Below, piece after piece: positions 1 through 11,711 of a stretch of 64,000 bases of DNA. Position 1 is the first letter of the stretch. Each line of letters opens with the position of its first letter. Origin of the DNA: Ctenosaura bakeri (Eukaryota; Chordata; Lepidosauria; Squamata; Iguanidae); the NCBI GenBank assembly GCA_948474755.1, contig CAOLHI010000395.1, positions 62,001 to 126,000 of the forward strand. The letters run 5' to 3'. The notes under the pieces are model-generated. The model worked only from the letters and a program-made list of their open reading frames with translations. It searched no databases and was not told where the DNA came from. The translations under genes and the position numbers were made by a program.

Positions 1-87
1 GCACAGGAAAAGCTACATCTTGTGCAAAATTCAGTTTTGCAAAATTATGTTATATCTGCAAAGAATACAGCGATATAAATCTTACTA

Positions 88-212
88 TCAGTCCCAATTA
101 GAGTAGACCCATTGTAGAATAGAGTCAATCCATCCTAGGGAATCAATAGAATAGAGCTGCATGTTGTCTCACCATGCAACAATTAAATGGGCCTACTCTA
201 TTTGGGACTAAC
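88..212. repeat. Palindromic MITE-like repeat (family H)
   Basis: The two ends are inverted copies of each other: the left arm begins TCAGTCCCAATTAGAGTAG and the right arm ends CTACTCTATTTGGGACTA, around a diverged centre. Related but more degraded copies occur near 52775, 59025 and 59275. No transposase sequence is present, so this is a non-autonomous inverted-repeat element. The superfamily is unknown and no target duplication is clear. Confidence 0.5.
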
Positions 213-460
213 CTATAGAATACATTTTTTTTTTTGCAGAAAATGCAATGTTTTTTGTGCAAAATAATTTTTAGGGGGAGAGATTCTAGAAATGTGACAA
301 TCCATTGGAAAGTGCACCAGAAATCTCTTATTATTTCAGCTGGATGGGTAAATGCATTTGAAACTTCTCATTCTCCACTCTGAGATCAAAATATGTCAAG
401 TGTTGAACCCCTAAATTGCAGGAGCACATGAAGAATTTCTCACAGTATTCATAGAAAGAT

Positions 461-492
461 TATCCCATGATCCTAAGGGGGATCATGGGATA
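461..492. repeat. Perfect 13-bp inverted repeat
   Basis: Arms TATCCCATGATCC (461-473) and GGATCATGGGATA (480-492) pair perfectly around a 6-base loop. There is no adjacent gene or T-run, so this is not called a terminator. Confidence 0.7.
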
Positions 493-1927
493 TTTGATCT
501 GAGCCCTGGGGTTGAGAGATATTTGGTGGATCAAGCTTAGATGACCAAGGAGCTTCTCCATTCCTTCTCTTCATGGTGGTGCTTATGCTTGTCTTCCTAG
601 GCATGGAAATGCAGGTATCTGATAATGTTTAAAGACTCAGAAAAAAAAAGAGTTCTGGAATTTTAGAGGTGTTTAAAGAAGCATAATAGAAGAAACTCTC
701 AAAGGGCTGTCTTAAAATGTAACTGTCTATTAGTGCACTTAGATAAAAGCAATTGGGGCTCCCACAGGAAGCTGCAATATTTCAAAACAATCTGAAAACT
801 TGACATGGAGAATGATGAAGTGAAGTTTTTTTTCCTGTAGCAGTGAAAGGTGGATTTTATTCAAAATAATATTCTCATAAATAACAGAAAGGTTGACTTC
901 TGGATGGATTGATTTTCTTCGGGGTAAGAGACTTGGCTTCATTTGCTTAGCACTCCTTCCAAGTCCAATCCTGGGTTGAAATTTCCCAATCAAACTTTAA
1001 TCAACTTGTAAATATTTGTTGCCCAGAATTCAATAATAAGGGACTCTTCCACTGCAGCGTTTTCCTGCATATGGTCGAGAGCCGACGGCAAGGGATCTGT
1101 ATACCGTTCCTTGCCATCATAACTTTTTACCCCTCTTGGGTAGCCAGAGGAGTTTAGAAAATTACCAGCTGGTAATATAATTGCCAGTTATGAGTTACCT
1201 TCAGGGTATTAACTTCAGAGACAAAAGAGAATCCATGAACAGATGTGTAGCCATTTTAGTAATTACCGCTTTCTATAGGTAGCAACACTTAATCTCTTTC
1301 TAACCCTCTTGGTGTCTTCTCATGCCTTTAAGACTTCTGTTCATGGAATAAAATCTTTCAACGGGAGGAAAAAAATAACTAATACATTGTCCTGTCTTTT
1401 AGGGATGTTTGTTCACCATTATGATCGTCTCATTGAGGAGCCCTGGTAAACATGCGATATGTAATTTCAAATCCTCTGATCTAACTAAGCAGCAAGTACA
1501 ATTAGCTTGGGGCTTGCTTTAATCTAACACACTCCTACTGAATTTACAGCATACCACCGCTATTTCCTTCGCCCTGTTGACAAGTAGCTCTTCTAAAGAA
1601 ATGACTCTCTAAAAAGCCTAAATGATACACTGCTTTTAAAAAAAGCAGTGCTCATTTCAAGAGATGCAGTTGAATGCATCTATATTTCTAAAGAGAATGC
1701 CTCCTTGTCTGTAGTAGTCTTGATTCATTGTGACGTTCTATTTGGTGTCTCAAAAGTTGACAGTATCTTTTTTCTCTCTTTGGTTGTTGTCCAGGCCTCA
1801 AACTTCAAGCTGAAATCTGAAATGGGGAAGCAAAAAGAGATCCCACCATTACAACTGGGCTATGTTCTCCGTGCATATAGCTTCCCAAAGACTGAGGTCT
1901 AATGGATGACCCTTCCATCATGGGGAT
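493..1927. other. AT-rich stretch without recognisable genes
   Basis: I see only short chance reading frames (84 codons at most). A perfect 10-bp hairpin lies at 1629-1651 (CACTGCTTTT / AAAAGCAGTG). The part from about 1150 to 1580 has no visible repeat homology and could be old single-copy sequence. Confidence 0.5.
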
Positions 1928-2350
1928 TGTTACCTCTGTTGTGTTATGTCTGGTGAGAACACTAGATATCTCTTGATATCAAATAATTTGGCCTTTACCT
2001 GACCTTTTTCTGCCACCCTGCTCCACGTTACCAGACAAGCACGTAATCAGGCACGGCCGTTAATGGTTGTACATTCCAAACCTCATTTAGGCAGGCAACT
2101 TAATGCCTCTCCGAAGCTTCAGGGACCACCTTTCTTGCAAACCTGCCTTGCTCAGCGCGACTTTACACAAAGACGCCCAGTCGAGTGCCGGCAAGTCCTT
2201 TATGTTAAGCCATTTGCATACTGGTCATACTATTGTCATCAAGCGCTAAGCTCATCATGTAAAACCTGACCTTTTCCAACGCCTTTGTCCCGCTCCAAGC
2301 TTCCTTTGTTCTCACCGAGCATGGCATGGCCTATAGGTAAAATCCACCCC

Positions 2351-2357
2351 ATAAAAG
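2351..2357 (+). promoter_or_regulatory. TATA-like box of the solo LTR
   Basis: ATAAAAG sits at the end of the inferred U3 region, about 240 bp before the LTR polyadenylation signal, the expected order for an LTR promoter. Activity is unknown. Confidence 0.55.
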
Positions 2358-2588
2358 GTCCCCATTTCCGAGCCTTCCTCGGATCGTTCTGGACTTCCAT
2401 TCCGCCTTGCTGTAGGTTTGTCTGAAGAGTTCTCCTCAGTGAACCCCGCTGAGTTTCCTCCTCTGCAATCTCCGCTTCTCTCCAGGACTACGAGAAAAGG
2501 TGTCGTATTGCCCATCTTCCCCAAAATTCTCTTTCCTATTTCTTAAGATAGCTAGTGCATGTCGTGTCTTTTATGTTGTTTGTCAACA

Positions 2589-2594
2589 AATAAA
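2589..2594 (+). promoter_or_regulatory. Polyadenylation signal of the solo LTR
   Basis: AATAAA is followed within about 20-30 bp by a T/G-rich stretch ending in TTGTTTGGCTG, as expected for the R/U5 junction. Confidence 0.6.
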
Positions 2595-3000
2595 AATATT
2601 ATTTGTTGCTTTGAAACTTGTTTGGCTGCTCTTCTGACCTGACACTGTATACATAGGGTTAAAGATTCTCGTTGAGTTACCCTGCCTCTCATTTAGTTTA
2701 TGAGAGTGCTCGAGTCTAATTTCCCCTATCTTGTGTTTTATTTGGTAATTTGGGTGCCCCTCTCGGGACCCCCAACATACAGGGTAACAGGATCAGTGTA
2801 CTATGTGAGGATGTGAGAGAAGGTCCTTCTTTGTTGTGGCACCCAGGTAGATTGGTTTCATTCCAGCATCAAATTAAAATGTGGCTTTTAATTACAGCCT
2901 TTGAGGCCAAATGATTTCATCCAAATTAGTATGCATGCATCATTTTAGATTTTTTTTTTAAAAAAAAGAATGTCATTCCAGTTTTTAAGATGCTTTTTGA

Positions 3001-3093
3001 ATGTTTATTTTTATTGTGTTAAGTTTTAAATTGTTCAATTGTAAGCTGCTCACAGATATAAGAAAGGCTGTATTTGTTAAGAAATAAATAATT
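3001..3093 (+). mobile_element. LINE 3'-end fragment (L2-like tail)
   Basis: The motif TTGTAAGCTGCTCACAG, then a region ending in AGAAATAAATAATTTAG, resembles the conserved 3' end of squamate L2-like LINEs (TTGTAAGC..., then an A/T-rich tail). A better-preserved version with an ATG tail is at 18790-19130. Only the last 90 bp or so remain. Confidence 0.45.
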
Positions 3094-4275
3094 TAGACTT
3101 ACTGAAGACAAACCCCCAGCTCAACTCAGATGGCTGAAAGCCATAGCTAAGAGCTAAAGGAAGAGGTCTAGCCATCCAAAAGACTTTTTAACCATCAGTG
3201 TGGCATGGACATTGGCATGAGTTCTACTTTTTTGAAACCTGTTTGATCTGAAGCAATTATGCAGAGCGCAGATAAGTTAGGAAATGGCAGCCAGCCAGTT
3301 GCTCTCTGTTTTCCCAGAAGCCTTCTACATTTTCTGCTCTGGAGAGTGAAGGAACCTGCAGGTAACTGTAGCTAAGGGTTACCAAGGTCATATTTGAAGC
3401 AACCTGAGGGTTGTAAAATCAGTTACTGGGAGAAGTTATTGGCAAAGGAAGAGTTTTTTTCCCCCTGACCCTTGAAACAGTTGTACTGGACAACGCTGAG
3501 ACATGCATTTTGTTTAATTGCTTAAAGAGTGCCCCCAGGAAAGAATCCAATACTCAGGGCAATAGTGAACAAGAATAGAGAGAGAAGCCTAGAAGACCGT
3601 AACACACTTGACTTGACCTTTGCACTCCATATCACTGAGACAAGCATGGAGGAAAAATCCCTTCCAATCTTGGTATGTGCCACCCTGGAATGAGACCTGA
3701 AATTTCTATTTTTCTTTCCTAAATGGTTGCACATGTGGACATTGGTAATACAGACTGACAACACAGAGGAGGAGAATGATGGATGCAGAAGAACTGGAAG
3801 CTGAAGGGGAAAGTGTGATCCAGTTCTGGAATCTATGGAACAACCCTACAAATGTGGATGGAAAGATCAGAAGGCATAGGTATCACCTCTTCTACAATCA
3901 TGCTGTAGACTTGCATTGTCAGGACAGACAGAAAGGAAGAGGTCTTTTTCCTTCTCTTGTCTGCTCCTCCTTGTTCTGATCATCTCTTCCCCACCCCTGA
4001 ATGCACACATTGGATCCAATTACGTACAGCATCTCCAGGACTGCAGTACATTTTTAGCTCTGCTGAAGTTGTGTCTGAAAACATCAGACCCAAAGTCTTT
4101 CTGGATCTTCATACAACATAGTGCCTGATTCACCCTTATCTTGACTCTAGCAAAGGCAAGAGGTTGGAAAGTTTTAGCAGAAGCAGGATGGAGTATCCAA
4201 GGTTGGATCCCTCCTCTGCAGAGAGACATTTCTCTCCTCTCTCTCTGACCTTGGAGGAAGTGATCCAGTTTGTTT
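3094..4275. other. No recognisable gene or repeat
   Basis: Short overlapping frames on both strands at 3520-4350 contradict each other. From 4140 to 4275 the sequence may be the degraded upstream part of the CR1 copy that follows. Confidence 0.4.
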
Positions 4276-4445
4276 CATGACACAAACCAGGAAGAACTTC
4301 CTGATGGTCAGAGCCATTCAACAGTGGAATATCAGAGTGTGGTGGAGTCAACTTCTTTGGAGGTTTTTAAACAGAGATTGGATGGTCATTTGCTGGGGGT
4401 GCTTTGAGTTGGTGTTCCTACGTGGCAGGAGGTTGTTTCTACAAC
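4276..4445 (+). mobile_element. CR1 LINE 3' fragment, degraded
   Basis: The order AGGAAGAACTTCCTGATGGT, then CAGTGGAAT, then GTGGAGTCAACTTCTTTGGA, GGTTTTTAAACAGAGATTGG and GTGTTCCTACGTGGCAGGAG matches the CR1 3' end seen intact at 24050-24215 and 61320-61480. The terminal ATTCTATG repeats are missing. Translated, it corresponds to the last residues of CR1 ORF2 with stops. Confidence 0.8.
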
Positions 4446-5523
4446 ATAACTATGGATTTGTAAAGTTATGAAACAGACTGTGATATAGATCTTGACCCTC
4501 ATTTACATTATCTAAGTCCCATCATGAACAGAGCTTGTCTCAGCTCCTTTTAGAAGACAATTCAAGAAACGGGGGGCTGCAACAGAAAAGCTGCTGCCTC
4601 ATGTTGTCACCAACCTAATCTCTCAGGAGTTCAAGCATTTTGTCTGATTCTACATCTTTCCAGAAATGTGAGAATTTCAGAGGGAAAATTCCCAGTGTCC
4701 CCTGTGATTGTCAGCATTTGAAAAAAAAAAAAGGAAGAATCCATCTACCCTACTCTTTATTTCGCACTAAAAGTTGGGAGGCAACTTTTTTTTTAAGGAT
4801 TATTTTTGGTATGAAAATTTACTTTTAAAAAAATTTCAGGTAAAACACACCTCCGTCTTTCGAGATAATACAAAAAAGAGCATAATTGAGCATAAGCATA
4901 ATACTTGAATAGAGTAAGTGATCCTTAAAGATGCTGTTTCTGATCAGATGGAGTGGAATCTCTAGGCACCGGAGAGCTAAAAGAAGAAAAAAGGATATCA
5001 TTTTCAGGGGCTTTGCCAGCAGTAATTGGTACATTCTGTGACTGCAAAGTAGCTCTTAGGTAGATTAACTTTGTAATCCCTTTCTCCAAAACACACACAC
5101 ACAAGCACACACGCAGCATGGTGAATTGGCTCTGCTAGAACCGTAGAGACGTTGGAAGTTTTAACTATGCAATTTTAAGGAGAATCTTTTCCCACCGCTA
5201 TGAAGCTAGAAGTGCTACTCCCCCCTCCTTTTGTCCGCCAGTAGCATCCTTAAATATTCTGAGGGATTTAGTACCAGAATGTTTGTATTTAAAGTTCCAG
5301 ATCCCTTTATCATGAATGAGGACGCTGTGGCCCTTTAGATCTCTCTGGACTTCAATTCCAAGACAGCAAGACAGAGCCAATGAGAATCCAGGTACATTAA
5401 CATAAGAAAGGCCAATTTTTCCCAGTCTTGCCCTTCAAACTTATACACAAACATGCTGATAGATCAGGGATAGTCCGTAATTTTTTTTCCTGATCTCTTT
5501 TCTTCTTTGGGAGCATTGAAGGA
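4446..5523. other. AT-rich stretch with small simple repeats
   Basis: Contains an A12 run (about 4720), a short CA tract (5090-5106) and, at 5325-5370, a possible half copy of the family E repeat (CTCTCTGGACTTCAATTCCA). No gene is visible. Confidence 0.4.
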
Positions 5524-5655
5524 GAGCATGTAGCCCTCTAGATATCAATAGGACACAACTCATACCATCCCTGACCAGCAGCTTAGCTGGCTTGAACTGA
5601 TGGAAGTTGCAGTCCAGGAACATCTGGAGAGCCACAAGTTGTCCTATCCTGTTTT
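5524..5655. repeat. Family E palindromic repeat (TCCAGATGTT type)
   Basis: The ends are inverted: TAGCCCTCTAGATATC on the left and GAACATCTGGAGAGCCACAA on the right, with GTTGCAGTCC inside. The pattern recurs at 12198, 22085, 49525, 52075 and 55255. It is an old dispersed inverted-repeat element common in reptile genomes. No protein is encoded. Confidence 0.55.
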
Positions 5656-5699
5656 AAAGGAAGGGAAATCAGACTAAACTGTCACGTGTGATCCACCTC

Positions 5700-5890
5700 A
5701 GGTCAAATTTATGCTTCTTAGAAAAGCTTTTTTGAGCCACTGGTAGAAGATCTAACGCCTTTCTAAAATTTTCCCTTCTTTTTTTAAAGATGGAAAACCC
5801 ATCTAAAAGATGGCACACGATTCACCATCGGTCAGGAAATGATCCATTTTTAGCTTTTTTGAACCACTGATAGAAAATCTATTTTTTTTT
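5700..5890. repeat. Diverged direct duplication, about 127-bp period
   Basis: AGCTTTTTTGAGCCACTGGT at 5725 is repeated as AGCTTTTTTGAACCACTGAT at 5852, and each is followed by AGAAGATCTA or AGAAAATCTA. A GGTCA...AAAT segment precedes both. This is either an old tandem duplication or two copies of an unknown repeat. Confidence 0.5.
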
Positions 5891-6323
5891 TACTTCTTTC
5901 AAAAACATAGTATGAAATATATAAACATATTCATTACAGAGGTAAGTATTATAACCTGTGATAAGAATAATGCCAGGTAATGTGGTTTTTTGTGAGTTCT
6001 TATTCCCAGTTCAGTCTTTGTGCTGATTTTGTGTCAGATCTGATTTTTTTTTTTTACACAAGTTCATGTCTAGAAGATGGCAGAGTGTCAACCTATTGGC
6101 TCATTAGGATAGTTAATGCCAAAAATGTTAAATAGATTTGTATAGGCTTGACAGAAGAAGAAACTTTATTGACGTATGGCAAATAAATAAAATGTGCTTG
6201 TAAATCTACCTTCAGTGTTATTACTCTTTATTGTTCACATCTGGTGTGTTAACCTTTTCATGAAGCTCCGCTATCCAAACACAATTTAGCCACCTTAAAG
6301 ATCCAACGTTATTGCGCATGAAA
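5891..6323. other. AT-rich spacer
   Basis: T-rich runs and a short AATAAATAAAA stretch near 6182. Nothing coding is seen. Confidence 0.4.
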
Positions 6324-6802
6324 GGCCCTTTTTGCACATGGGGGGCCCGAAACAGGGTGGTGCACGCAGGGGCGGAGCTTACCTGCTTGCGTTTTGCTCC
6401 ATCCCTGTTCCGTCCCTGCGGGGAGCGCGGTTCAGCCGCTCCACACGCCGCCGAATTTCGGTGGCATTCGGCGGCACCCAAAATGGCGGCTGACAGCTTC
6501 CGGCAGTGCTCCACCAATCAGGGCAGCACGCCAGCCAGAAGCCCCCCCCCGGAAGATCTGCGCTACTGCGTCTCTGCAGATTCTCACCTGGAGCTGCCAT
6601 GGATTAGTGCAGGCGAGTTTCATAAAAACCACCTGGAAAGGTGGTTTTTAAAAAACTCGCAGCGCCACCCCTGAGGCTGTGCTAGAGTGGTTGGAGGTGT
6701 GGCGCCTCACCTTTTCCAACCGTGCTAGCTCACCCTGCGGTGTGAACGACCTCTGTCTTCGGTCGTCGCACCGCGGGGTTTTACCTCCGTGTGAAAATGG
6801 CC
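6324..6802. mobile_element. GC-rich non-autonomous DNA transposon (GGCC-TIR group, long type)
   Basis: The 479-bp element begins GGCCCTTTTTGCAC and ends GTGTGAAAATGGCC, an imperfect terminal inverted repeat, and is flanked by the 3-bp duplication AAA (6321-6323 and 6803-6805). The interior is far more GC- and CpG-rich than its surroundings and contains a perfect 11-bp hairpin AAAAACCACCT/AGGTGGTTTTT. Overlapping frames on both strands here (up to 120 codons) share no protein logic and result from low stop-codon density. Its interior is only weakly related to the other long copies at 30506, 38924, 39369 and 43685. Confidence 0.75.
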
Positions 6803-6805
6803 AAA

Positions 6806-8164
6806 GTTCAGCAAAAATACCAGGTTACTTCGGACTTTTTCACATTTCACAATTATGGCGCTATAATTCTCCTCCAACTGTCATTGTGACATCTTAGGGA
6901 AGGTAATTAGGACCACTCCATAGTACAAAACCCAGGATGCCATAGGATGTGACTGTGGCAGTGAAAGTGGAGAATGGTTTTTACTTTGCAAAATACTCTC
7001 TGATCTATGCAAGAACAACCAAGTGCAAATTGTGCACAGAGTTCAGTTCCGAACTGCAAAGATTCTGATCAGTCCAAGATTCTTTTCATCCGTGTTTCTC
7101 AACACTTGAAAAACACATTTTTGACCATTTTTTCCAAATACTTTCAAATATTATTTGCACTTCTACCACAAACCCACTTTCCCCCCCATCTGTAGGCCTC
7201 CAAACCTGGCCATTTCCTCACGAGTAAAGAAAGTGAGAGAAAGTATGTAGATAACTGCCTAGCTATATTCTTATAGCTGGACACAAAACAATGCTGTCAT
7301 CCACAAGGACATCTGGAAGACACCAAGATGTCCCACTATATGAAAAAAAAAAAATAGCTGCATGTCTGCTGTCCCTCATGTTCTCTACCAACCAAGGAGA
7401 CTACAAATGAGAAAAAGTGGGTTTGGGCAGGAGTTTGAAGGTAGATTATTGTAGCTACATCTTTTGGCTATGTCTTCTGATGAAGAATTATGTCCGCTAT
7501 CTTCTAGCTCATTGGACATCTGAATAACACACACTCAATGTTCATTTCCAATGGAAGGACTTCTTCTCCAATCAGATTTAATAGTGCTATGTTGATTTAA
7601 TAATAATTGAATATAAGTAACAGAAATAAGATATGAAAACAGAGAATCAACAAATAGATTGTTAGGAGTAAAAGCACTGAGTGAAAAAGATAAGGAGAGC
7701 TAATAAAAATATTTGAGGAACTTGGAGCTGGAGGAAGAGCAGTTAGCAAGGCTTTTTTTCTCCCTCAAGTAAACTTCTTAGGGAGATTTTATTTCTGATC
7801 TTCAATCAAACCTGCATGAATAAAAGAACACCTGAACTTGAAGACATCAAGAGGGATTATATCATCCAAGAATGTTTTTCCCCCAAAGAAGGGAATGCAC
7901 ATTTGCAGAATCAATCTATAGATAAGGCATGTTCTGATACACATTCTGTGCAATCATGTCCAGCATGTTTTCTTTCTTTTAATGAAGATTAATAAGTCTG
8001 TAGCCAAAATCTGGGTAGCCAGAATTTCCCTCACTCTTATGCAGATGAGGAAGTGGTACAGTCAGTGCTGAAGTGGTACAGTCACTCTTCATGATATTTC
8101 CTATATACATAATCAGTGGTCTTCTGTGTTTCCCATGCCATTGGGACAATGAATCCACTCAGTG
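6806..8164. other. No recognisable gene
   Basis: Mostly AT-rich. A segment around 7010-7060 (GTGCAAATTGTGCACAG) resembles the TGCAnAAA-rich family G repeat. AT-rich text at 7560-7720 has no repeat signature I can name. Confidence 0.35.
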
Positions 8165-8290
8165 TTTTAAGATGCATTTGAAGGAGATATCCAAAGTGCT
8201 GAATCTATTTGGGAAATGGATTCAGCACTTGGCTAGCTCTTTTAAAGTTCTGGCTAAAATCTGGTGTGGAACACTAATCCACTAGTCTTC
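8165..8290. repeat. Family B palindromic MITE, partial
   Basis: AAGTGCTGAATC (left) and GATTCAGCACTT (right) form the palindromic centre. The flanks ATATCCAA and AAAGTTCTGGCTAAAATCTG match the interiors of the copies at 17590, 55044 and 60872. The outer CAGTGGC ends are not preserved. Confidence 0.6.
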
Positions 8291-9329
8291 ACTGAGAAAC
8301 TAGTCTTCACTGGCCACACTAGTCAGTTCACATATGCATCTAGATCTGATTCAATCACTCATTTATAAAATATTTTGGCTGGGTCCTGTTGTGGATTTAT
8401 GCCGCAGGGAAAGACGCTGTAACTAGTTTTGGAATAAATGTGGAACCACCACTGAAAGAATCCTGCATGGCATTTTCATTCATTCTACTACTGACTTCTT
8501 TCAAAACAAGCAATGATTAGCAACTCAAAAAACTCCATAAATGGATTATTTTGGCAGTCTTTTGCTGCTTTGAATGATTGCAGGCTGGGAAACCCAAGCA
8601 AATGTCACACTAAGTGTTGGCCATTCACCTGCTCTTCAATCCAGCTCTAATTAAAACATTAAACCAATTATCACACTCCCCAAAGAGCTGTTGTGGGAGA
8701 AAACCACTTGCTCCAAGATATTGACTCCAAGTGTCAGAGTGCACGACTGGAACAATCTTTTGTCCCAAGGGATGGCGGTTTACAGTTTATTTGGACTCCA
8801 TATGGAAATTAGTTGGATAAAACACAGTCTACAGGGCATTGGCTTAGAACACAAACCTATAAACATTTGCTGTTTGGTTGAGTTGACAACAAAAGCTCAT
8901 GAACAGCTGAGCAGCCAGAATAGAAAGGTTGTTGAGGGTCACGGGCTAAGCAGAGTTGATGCATTCAGTACATCAGACCTGAATCTCATACCTTTACTGA
9001 GTATTAAAAAACTGAGTACCACAAGAGACCAGCACGGCAATCCTAATTCATGATAAGCTATAACCAAGGCCTGACATCCTCTTGGTGACACATGTACACC
9101 AAGTGTGATTCATGTAGGAATGTGTCTTTTTGGATGAGGTTCGGGGGCTAGCCTTTGCAACCACCCCAAATCCTCCTCCTGTAGCTGTCAAGATCTGAGA
9201 AGAGGTCCTGTTGCTGCTTACTGTGAGGGGGAGAGGGGTTGAAGCAATGCAGATGGTGAAGGCATAGCTGCTCTTGGTTCCCAGGGAAAGAAAAAGAAGG
9301 TAAGCACATTTGTTGTTGCTTATGTACTT
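8291..9329. other. Single-copy-looking stretch
   Basis: From 8390 to 8690 there is no repeat homology and several AT-rich homeodomain-like motifs (TCTAATTAAAAC, ACCAATTATC). It could be conserved non-coding DNA. The 120-codon frame at 8691-9053 shows no domain I recognise. Confidence 0.35.
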
Positions 9330-9420
9330 CTGGAAGGTTGTAGATCTCCTCCAATGGAAATTTTTAAGCAGCTGGTGGATGACTATCAAGGATGTTTTAA
9401 CTGTGGATTTCTTGCACTAA
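9330..9420 (+). mobile_element. CR1-like LINE 3' remnant
   Basis: GGAAATTTTTAAGCAGCTGG followed by TGGATGACTATC and AAGGATGTTTTAACTGTGGA resembles the CR1/L2 3' end (GGAGGTTTTTAAGCAGAGGC then TGGATGGCCATCTG). It is heavily decayed, and the subfamily is not assignable. Confidence 0.45.
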
Positions 9421-10397
9421 CAAAGGTTTGGAATAGATGACACTTTGCTTTACTTCCAGCTCCATGAGTGCATGATTCACCATAATCTTTTTTGAGTTGT
9501 CATTTGTAATTACAGCAGAGGATCTATCAGAATTTACAATGTCACTTCTATTCATTGCTATTACTCATTACAGGGATCAAAATAGATTGTTGCTTTAAAA
9601 AAAAATTCATTAGTTTTCTAGATACGGAAAAGAAGCCTTAAGATGGTTAGGAGAATGGCACGAAACTTGGAAAATTCTTTTTGAGATGCCTGCAAAATTG
9701 TCCTTAAAATGTGAATAGAAAACATTTCTCATTGACTTTCATACTACTTTGGAAATATGATGTCATTGCACTCTTGTTAGCAAGGAAAGTAACCTGTTGC
9801 AGGTAACTGAATTACCTATAGCCTGTTACTTCTGAGTTCTGGGACTTTCAGTGCAGGACAGTTCTAAGAAAAGAGGACTTTCTCTATCTCACAAGTCAAT
9901 GTATTTTTGACTGAAATCAGCAGCTTTGGTTCTTCTAACCCAAAGAAATCCTGAATGACTGTCATAAATCTTTCTGAAAAGAAATAAGTTTATCCTCCTT
10001 GACTCCCAGTTTGCCTTCTCCTCAGCACTGCATTAAAAGAAGAATAGTCTCTTTTTGTTCACGGTAAATAAGTACAGAAATAGAAAAGCTCCAGCAGAGA
10101 AGAATAACAAAGGCTGTTCGCTGTTTAGTAAGCCAGATGCAAAATTCTGGCTTGATCCCACACAGTATAGAGACACTCATCCAAGAATGCAATAATAACA
10201 GGCTAATGGCTCTGTCCAAGATGCTACAGTATGCAGCCTTCCTCCTGACACACACACACACACACGCGCCATGGAGGACAGGGAGCATGCATCATGGCCT
10301 TGAAGAAAGGGAAACTGCTCTTGAGCTATGATGTTGAGGCCCCTAGCAACCTTCACACAGAAGGAGGTTCCGCTAATTTTTGTAGACATGTATCATA
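9421..10397. other. No recognisable gene; CA microsatellite
   Basis: A CA dinucleotide tract occupies about 10249-10266 and gives open frames on both strands. The remainder is ordinary AT-rich sequence. Confidence 0.4.
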
Positions 10398-10500
10398 GGC
10401 TATATCCACACAAGACTGTTATACTGCTATTATTACACTTTCAATATCTTATGGAATCCTGGAGTTTGCAGTTTAGGGAAGTCCAAGAGCCTGATCAGGC
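10398..10500 (+). mobile_element. Short GGCC-TIR MITE, left half only
   Basis: Begins GGCTATATCCACAC, then ACTGTTATACTGCTATTATT and GAATCCTGGAGTTTGCAGTT, matching the left arm of the full copies at 17380 and 23359. The right arm is missing. This is copy 1 of at least 11 in the window. Confidence 0.8.
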
Positions 10501-11711
10501 CCTGAAATCCTTTGGGGGGGGGTCTCTTCTTTCAATTTCAGTGCTCTCCCAAAAACAATTAAGGGGGACCCTCTTTAGGGCCACCCCAGCCCCTGACATT
10601 CCCTTCCTGGGATGCTTGGAATGGCCATTCCTTGCAGTTTTTCCATCATCATGCAAGGACTGTTTTCCTTCTTATTCCAACAGGCTGTTGTGAACCAAAG
10701 GCTTTTTAAAGAACAGCTCGTATTCAGCCCCTTCTGAATATCACGCTGATTAAAGAGCTAGCTTTCCCTCAGATACAATCGTGCTGAGTTTGCTTTCTTG
10801 CTCAAGTAAAGAATAAATAATCTTTATTTAGAGAAATGCATTCAGATAGAAATCCTAGTTCTAAGTAGCTAGCTGGCCTGAAGGGATAAGGAGCTGTGTC
10901 TTCCCCCTGTTCTTGGAACAATGTCAAGAAACTGAGAGAAAATACTCTTAGCAACCCTAAGTGTAGGGGATCGTAGGATGAGTAGAGAACATACCATCTA
11001 GCAAATATGAAAGGTTCCATCTCTGTGGCAAGATCCTAGAGGGTTTCAGTGGAGTGTAAAACTACATCAGATGAACCTCCACTCCATCTTTATCTCCCCA
11101 TGCAGAAGATCCAGCTCTTTGCTGCTGGTGCCTCCTTCCAGCCTTTTAATGGCCAAGGTAAGTGGCTGGCTATGTTCTGAAAGCTAGATGCATGAAGATG
11201 AAGGCATCCTTTGTGAACTCTAGAAATAAAGAATTGCCATTGTATAAAGGAGGTAGTGGATATCTCAATCTACAATAACCAATAATGGACACACGGGGGT
11301 GTAATTTTTCAATATGCCTGTATATGTCACCAACAGGTTTCTGCCTTCCATCTACTAATCATGCAAAGAAATGCATTTTGAGTGTAAGCTGTGTTGCCTT
11401 CCCTGTCACCTCCTGCAAGTATGTCATATGTGCGTGCACACTTATTAAGAGCCAATGGGGCAGAGACACTTTGCTGTTCTTATGACTCATCCGCTGAGCG
11501 TGATGTTTTCAACGATGTTTAATAGCATCATCTAGATTCAGCTATGCAGTACACAGGGGCTTCGTGGATGATTCATGGTCCTTAAAAATACTAGCTGTTT
11601 TGAAAGGACCTGCCTGCAACCAGTCTGGGGGAAATGGAAATGGCAATCAACAAAATCCTCATCTCTTTAATTGTTTCTAAAAAAATAGTAGTTATTGTTA
11701 TATCAATGTTT
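10501..11711. other. No recognisable gene
   Basis: Includes a G9 run near 10513 and AT-rich sequence. The 121-codon frame at 10328-10693 begins outside and runs through the MITE half, so it is not a gene. Confidence 0.35.

Larger units (their letters stand above)
1928..2789 (+). mobile_element. Solo LTR of an endogenous retrovirus-like element
   Basis: The element starts TGTTACC (1928-1934) and ends GGTAACA (2783-2789), a perfect 7-bp terminal inverted repeat of the TG...CA kind. It is flanked on both sides by the 4-bp duplication GGAT (1924-1927 and 2790-2793). Inside are a TATA-like box ATAAAAG (2351-2357) and a polyadenylation signal AATAAA (2589-2594), giving U3 near 420 bp, R near 240-250 bp and U5 near 190 bp. 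No second LTR, primer-binding site, gag, pol or env sequence follows, so it is a solo LTR left by recombination between LTRs. A 4-bp duplication is common in gammaretrovirus-like (class I) elements, but the class is inference. Internal reading frames here are not genes. Confidence 0.8.

Noticed and set aside
2063..2524. Open frames in the LTR as retroviral or host genes
   Set aside because: Short, overlapping on opposite strands, and inside U3/R.
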